NCBI GenBank assembly: GCA_029267445.1
Contig: JAJUIU010000011.1
Location: 1 to 64,000 of the forward strand
Length of the DNA: 64,000 nucleotides
Origin: Rhodospirillaceae bacterium
GTDB lineage: Bacteria; Pseudomonadota; Alphaproteobacteria; Azospirillales; Azospirillaceae
Direction of reading: 5' to 3'
Shown: positions 60,967-64,000 of the stretch, one piece after another
Layout of the letters: each line of letters opens with the position of its first letter
Position numbering within the stretch: the stretch's first letter is position 1
Notes under the pieces: model-generated
The model's database searches: none
Told to the model about the DNA's origin: nothing
What the model saw: only the letters and a program-made list of their open reading frames with translations
Translations under genes and position numbers: made by a program

Positions 60967-61824
60967 TCAGACGTCGGCGGTGGCGAACGCGTTCAGGCCA
61001 ACGGAGAGGCCGGCGGCGATCCGCTCGGCCGCCTGGGAAAGCTGGGGCAGGTAGCTGGCCACGATCTCCTTCGGCGTCACGGCCGAGGCGATGTAGCGCA
61101 TGGTCAGATATCCCACCGGCCCGTCCGCCCCCTGGATCGGCACGGCCACCGACGCCTCCCGGTTCGGCGGGGCGTGGTGCAGGCAGTACCCGTCGTTGCG
61201 GACGCGATCCAGCAGCGCCTCGAAGTCCGCCCGGTTGCGCAGCGCCTGATCGGGCCGCGTCCCCGTCCGGGCCAGCACGTCCAGGATGGCCCGGCGCTGG
61301 GCCTGGGACATGAAGGCGAGGTGCAGCCGGCCCGCCGCCGACTGGGTCAGGTGCAGGCGCGTGCCGGGCGGCAGCCGCTCCAGCGCCAGCGGGCTGTCGC
61401 GGTCGGTGTTCTCCCGCACGACCAGCGTCATGCCGGACGCGGTGCCGACCGCGACGGGGTACAGCACCCGGCGGCCCAGCGCGTCCAGTTCCGGCTTGGC
61501 GATCTCGCGCACCCAGCTCTCGTCACCGAAGCCGTCCGACAGGGCGCGGACCAGGATCGTCGCCCGGTAGCGCTCGTCGGCGCCGTCGCGGACGATGTAG
61601 CCGCCGTCGCAGAGTGTCTCCAGGATGCGATGGGCCGTGGTGCGGGGCAGGCGGGTGGCGCGGGCGATCTCTGTCACCGTAACGCCGTCGCGGGTGTTGA
61701 GAACCATCAGGCATTCAAGCCCGCGCAACAGCGCCCTGATCGGCCGGAGCGACGCGCGGGCGAATGCCGCTTGGCTGCTCTGACCGGCGTCCTGGGCCTG
61801 CGGCTTGTCACGACTGCCGTCCAT
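60967..61824 (-). CDS. IclR family transcriptional regulator
   Basis: A 285-residue regulator. The winged helix-turn-helix is at about 33-90 (LMVLNTRDGVTVTEIARATRLPRTTAHRILETL, read in parts), followed by the IclR effector domain with NRADFEALLDRVRNDGYCLHHA. Targets are often aromatic or carboxylic acid catabolism genes, but none is adjacent, so its target is unknown. The ATG is at 61824. An AAAGCGTC/GACGCTTT dyad lies 70-100 bases upstream and could be its own operator. Confidence 0.9.
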   Translation of the reverse strand: MDGSRDKPQAQDAGQSSQAAFARASLRPIRALLRGLECLMVLNTRDGVTVTEIARATRLPRTTAHRILETLCDGGYIVRDGADERYRATILVRALSDGFGDESWVREIAKPELDALGRRVLYPVAVGTASGMTLVVRENTDRDSPLALERLPPGTRLHLTQSAAGRLHLAFMSQAQRRAILDVLARTGTRPDQALRNRADFEALLDRVRNDGYCLHHAPPNREASVAVPIQGADGPVGYLTMRYIASAVTPKEIVASYLPQLSQAAERIAAGLSVGLNAFATADV

Positions 61825-61892
61825 TGGCGTCTTAACCCTATAGCTCTTAGGGATATTGCGGCAGCCGAACGAACTTGTCCAGTGTTCGCACG

Positions 61893-61922
61893 AAAGCGTC
61901 TGTCAACACTAGCTGACGCTTT
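61893..61922. promoter_or_regulatory. Inverted repeat upstream of the IclR gene
   Basis: AAAGCGTC (61893-61900) and GACGCTTT (61915-61922) are perfect 8-base arms with a 14-base centre that includes TTGACA on the minus strand. It may be an autoregulatory operator or the terminator of pyrE, which ends 18 bases away. The T run is short, so I favour an operator. Confidence 0.4.
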
Positions 61923-61940
61923 TATAAGAACTTGCTTGTG

Positions 61941-62615
61941 TTAAGCCTGTGTCTTCGGCGCGTGGGCTGCGGACCAGTCTTCCGGGGCGTGAAGGAAACG
62001 TTCGACTTCCGCCATCGTGCCTTCGGTGAAGCTTCCGCTCGCCTTCGCCGCCGCGAGTACATCCCACCATGTGCACAGCGCGTGCAGCTTCACGCCCAGG
62101 CCCGCCATGGTCTCCCGTGACTTCGGGAAGATGCCGTAATGGAAGACCACGAAGGCGTGCTCGACCACGGCACCCGCCTGCCGCACGGCGTTGACGAAGT
62201 TCACCTTGCTGCCGGCGTCCGTGGTCAGGTCCTCCACCAGAAGGACCCGGCCGCCTTCCCGCAGGTCGCCCTCGATCTGGGCGTTGCGGCCGAAGCCCTT
62301 CGGCTTCTTGCGGACGTACAGCATCGGCAGGTCCAGCGCCTCCGCCAGGAAGGCGGCATAGGGGATGCCCGCCGTCTCCCCGCCCGCGACATAATCGAAG
62401 CACTCGTAGCCGGCGTCGCGCAGCAGCATGTCCTTGGCCGCCTGCACGATGAAGCGGCGGGCGCGGGGGAAGCTGATGATCTTGCGGCAGTCGATGTAGA
62501 CCGGGCTCGCCCGTCCCGAGGTCAGGATGAACGGGTCGTCCGCGTTGAAATGCACGGCCTTGATCTCCAGCAGGATCTTGGCGGTCTCGGCGGCGGCGGT
62601 CTTGGCGTCGATCAT
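61941..62615 (-). CDS. pyrE: Orotate phosphoribosyltransferase
   Basis: A 224-residue type I PRTase. The PRPP-binding loop is [14 protein letters not shown] (124-137), and the orotate/PRPP motif [17 protein letters not shown] is near the start, with the catalytic Lys cluster [10 protein letters not shown]. It converts orotate and PRPP to OMP in pyrimidine synthesis. The start at 62615 was chosen; the frame is open to 62738 only because it runs through a REP element, where a translated repeat peptide appears. pyrC follows upstream. Confidence 0.94.
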   Translation of the reverse strand: MIDAKTAAAETAKILLEIKAVHFNADDPFILTSGRASPVYIDCRKIISFPRARRFIVQAAKDMLLRDAGYECFDYVAGGETAGIPYAAFLAEALDLPMLYVRKKPKGFGRNAQIEGDLREGGRVLLVEDLTTDAGSKVNFVNAVRQAGAVVEHAFVVFHYGIFPKSRETMAGLGVKLHALCTWWDVLAAAKASGSFTEGTMAEVERFLHAPEDWSAAHAPKTQA

Positions 62616-62643
62616 CGGTGCGGACCTATCTTGGCCCCCGTCG

Positions 62644-62728
62644 CCGTCATTCCCGCGAAAGCGGGAACCCATGGATGGCCGGCCGGGGTGCTTGGGACTC
62701 TGGGTCCCCGCTTTCGCGGGGATGACGG
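62644..62728. repeat. REP-like inverted repeat between pyrE and pyrC
   Basis: Arms 62644-62671 and 62701-62728 are inverted copies with two mismatches. Each contains CCCGCGAAAGCGG or its complement, which is itself a small hairpin. This is a third REP type in the window, unrelated to the CGACAAGCTCAGGG type. Confidence 0.85.
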
Positions 62729-62751
62729 AAAAAAGCAAGCGGCAATCGCCC

Positions 62752-63807
62752 TCAGTCCACCACCCGCCAGTCCAGCCGCTCGCCGGAGCGGAAGGGGAGG
62801 ACGGCGTCCTTGCCGTCCACGTCCAGCACGTCCGGCACGATGTGGCCCGACCGCTCCAGCGTGATCCGGTCCTCGTTCGGCGGAAGACGGTAGAAGGCGG
62901 GGCCGTTCAGGCTGGCGAAGGCCTCGAGATTGGCCAGCGCCCCCTCCTCGTCGAACACCTGGGCGTAGAGTTCGATGGCGGAGGGTGCCGTGAAGATGCC
63001 GGCACAGCCGCAGGCCGTCTCCTTCGCACCGATGGGGTGCGGGGCCGAATCGGTGCCCAGGAAGAACCAGGGCTCGCCCGACGTGGCGGCGCGGCGCAGG
63101 GCCAGCCGGTGCTTCTCCCGCTTGGCGATGGGCAGGCAGTAGAGATGCGGGCGGATGCCGCCGGCGAAGATGCTGGACCGGTTGATCATCAGATGGTGCG
63201 CCGTGATGGTGCAGCCGATCCGCCCGGATGGCCCGTTCTGGCGGACGAACACCACGGCCTCCTCCGTGGTGGCGTGCTCCAGCACCACGCGCAGCTCCGG
63301 GAAGTTGCGCAGCAGCGGCGTCAGCACCCGGTCGATGAACACCGCCTCCCGGTCGAAGATGTCCACGTCCTGGTCGGTGACCTCCCCATGGATCAGCAGG
63401 GGCATGCCGATCGCCTGCATCCGCTCAAGCACCGGATGCACATGGGCGATGCTGGTGACCCCGTGGGCGGAGTTGGTGGTGGCGTGCTGCGGGTAGAGCT
63501 TCACCGCCGTGAACAGGCCCGCCCGGAACCCGCGCTCCAGGTCGTCCGGGTCCGTGTGGTCCGTCAGGTACGCGGTCATCAGAGGGCGGAAGCCGCTGCC
63601 CGCCGGCAGGTTCTCCACGATCTCGCGCCGGTAGGTTTCCGCCCGCGCCATGTCGGTCACCGGCGGCACCAGGTTCGGCATGACGATGGCGCGCCCCATC
63701 TGCCGCGCGCTGAACGGCAGCACCGCCTTCAGCATGGCGCCGGTGCGCAGGTGCAGGTGCCAGTCGTCCGGCCGGCGGAGGGTGAGGCGCAGGGGCTGGT
63801 CGGTCAT
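62752..63807 (-). CDS. pyrC: Dihydroorotase
   Basis: A 351-residue class II dihydroorotase. The metal ligands are His17 and His19 (DWHLHLR), the carboxylated Lys103 (AVKLYP), His140 (LIHGEV), His178 (LEHATT) and Asp253 (GTDSAPH). It cyclises N-carbamoyl-aspartate to dihydroorotate. It precedes pyrE in the same direction, with 136 bases between them filled by a REP element. Confidence 0.95.
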   Translation of the reverse strand: MTDQPLRLTLRRPDDWHLHLRTGAMLKAVLPFSARQMGRAIVMPNLVPPVTDMARAETYRREIVENLPAGSGFRPLMTAYLTDHTDPDDLERGFRAGLFTAVKLYPQHATTNSAHGVTSIAHVHPVLERMQAIGMPLLIHGEVTDQDVDIFDREAVFIDRVLTPLLRNFPELRVVLEHATTEEAVVFVRQNGPSGRIGCTITAHHLMINRSSIFAGGIRPHLYCLPIAKREKHRLALRRAATSGEPWFFLGTDSAPHPIGAKETACGCAGIFTAPSAIELYAQVFDEEGALANLEAFASLNGPAFYRLPPNEDRITLERSGHIVPDVLDVDGKDAVLPFRSGERLDWRVVD

Positions 63808-64000
63808 GGCTCGCGGCCTTCGGATCGTGTCCCCGATTCCTAGGCCGATCCCGGCCGCCGCTCAACCCCCGCCCGTCGGGGCGCGGCGGGCGACGGCCAT
63901 GCCCGTCCTGGGACGGCAAGACCCTACGCTGGGTGTGCCATGTGGCTGCGTGACGACACCTTCGGACAATCCTCCGTTGGGCCTTTCCGGCGTAAGCGTC

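Noticed and set aside
63940-64000. Possible start of a plus-strand gene at the right edge
   Set aside because: The ATG has no ribosome site and only 20 codons are visible; cannot be supported.

Overview
The window is very GC-rich, with short intergenic gaps and long operons that often overlap by a few bases (ATGA/GTGA). It contains a Tad pilus locus, a Wzy-type exopolysaccharide locus, a caa3-type oxidase, a Mo/W formate dehydrogenase, the prkA-yeaH-spoVR trio, FNR/FixK-type boxes and REP-like palindromes of the kind common in Azospirillaceae and related genomes. Together these suggest a free-living alphaproteobacterium, probably of the Rhodospirillales/Azospirillum group. That placement is inferred from gene content. 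I saw no rRNA, tRNA, CRISPR array, transposase or integrase.

Layout. 1-3843: part of a Tad (Flp) pilus locus on the minus strand, with two Flp pilins, two TadE-like pseudopilins, TadG, the prepilin peptidase CpaA and the start of CpaB. 4105-6696: a small cluster of a DUF6916 protein, a GNAT acetyltransferase and three tandem tail-collar (MdpB-like) proteins. 7160-14299: a lasso-peptide gene cluster of the paeninodin type. It encodes a precursor, an asparagine-synthetase-like cyclase, a split B protein (PqqD-like RRE plus transglutaminase-like protease), an HPr-kinase-like peptide kinase, an ABC exporter and a nucleotidyltransferase. This is the most novel part of the window. The predicted 15-residue core begins with Ala, has Asp at positions 8 and 9 and ends in Ser, the residue such kinases phosphorylate.

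14383-30241: an exopolysaccharide locus with a WecG/TagA transferase, a polyprenyl-phosphate sugar transferase, an outer-membrane beta-barrel, a secreted Ala/Gln/Val-rich protein with a poly-Asn tract, a Wza-like export lipoprotein, a Wzy-like polymerase, a flippase, a methyltransferase, a GT4 glycosyltransferase, a Wzc-like tyrosine autokinase and a second O-antigen-ligase-like protein. 30201-32172: a PPP-type phosphatase and a FliG without other flagellar genes. 32279-37561: a caa3-type cytochrome oxidase operon in which subunit I is fused to subunit III and subunit II to cytochrome c. 37973-43590: a formate dehydrogenase operon with its chaperone and TAT-leader protein.

43800-46876: a secreted Pro/Gln-rich protein, a small unknown, a methyltransferase and a six-helix membrane protein behind an FNR/FixK-type box. 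47463-52307: prkA-yeaH-spoVR, a starvation/stress module. 52339-60942: a crotonase, a DUF1329 protein, two small hydrophilic proteins, a thioredoxin-reductase-like flavoprotein, PEP synthase, a surface-antigen lipoprotein and a serine-hydrolase-like protein that seems to have lost its catalytic motif. 60967-63807: an IclR regulator, pyrE and pyrC. Three kinds of REP-like inverted repeat lie in the gaps at 53.2, 56.2-56.5 and 62.7 kb.
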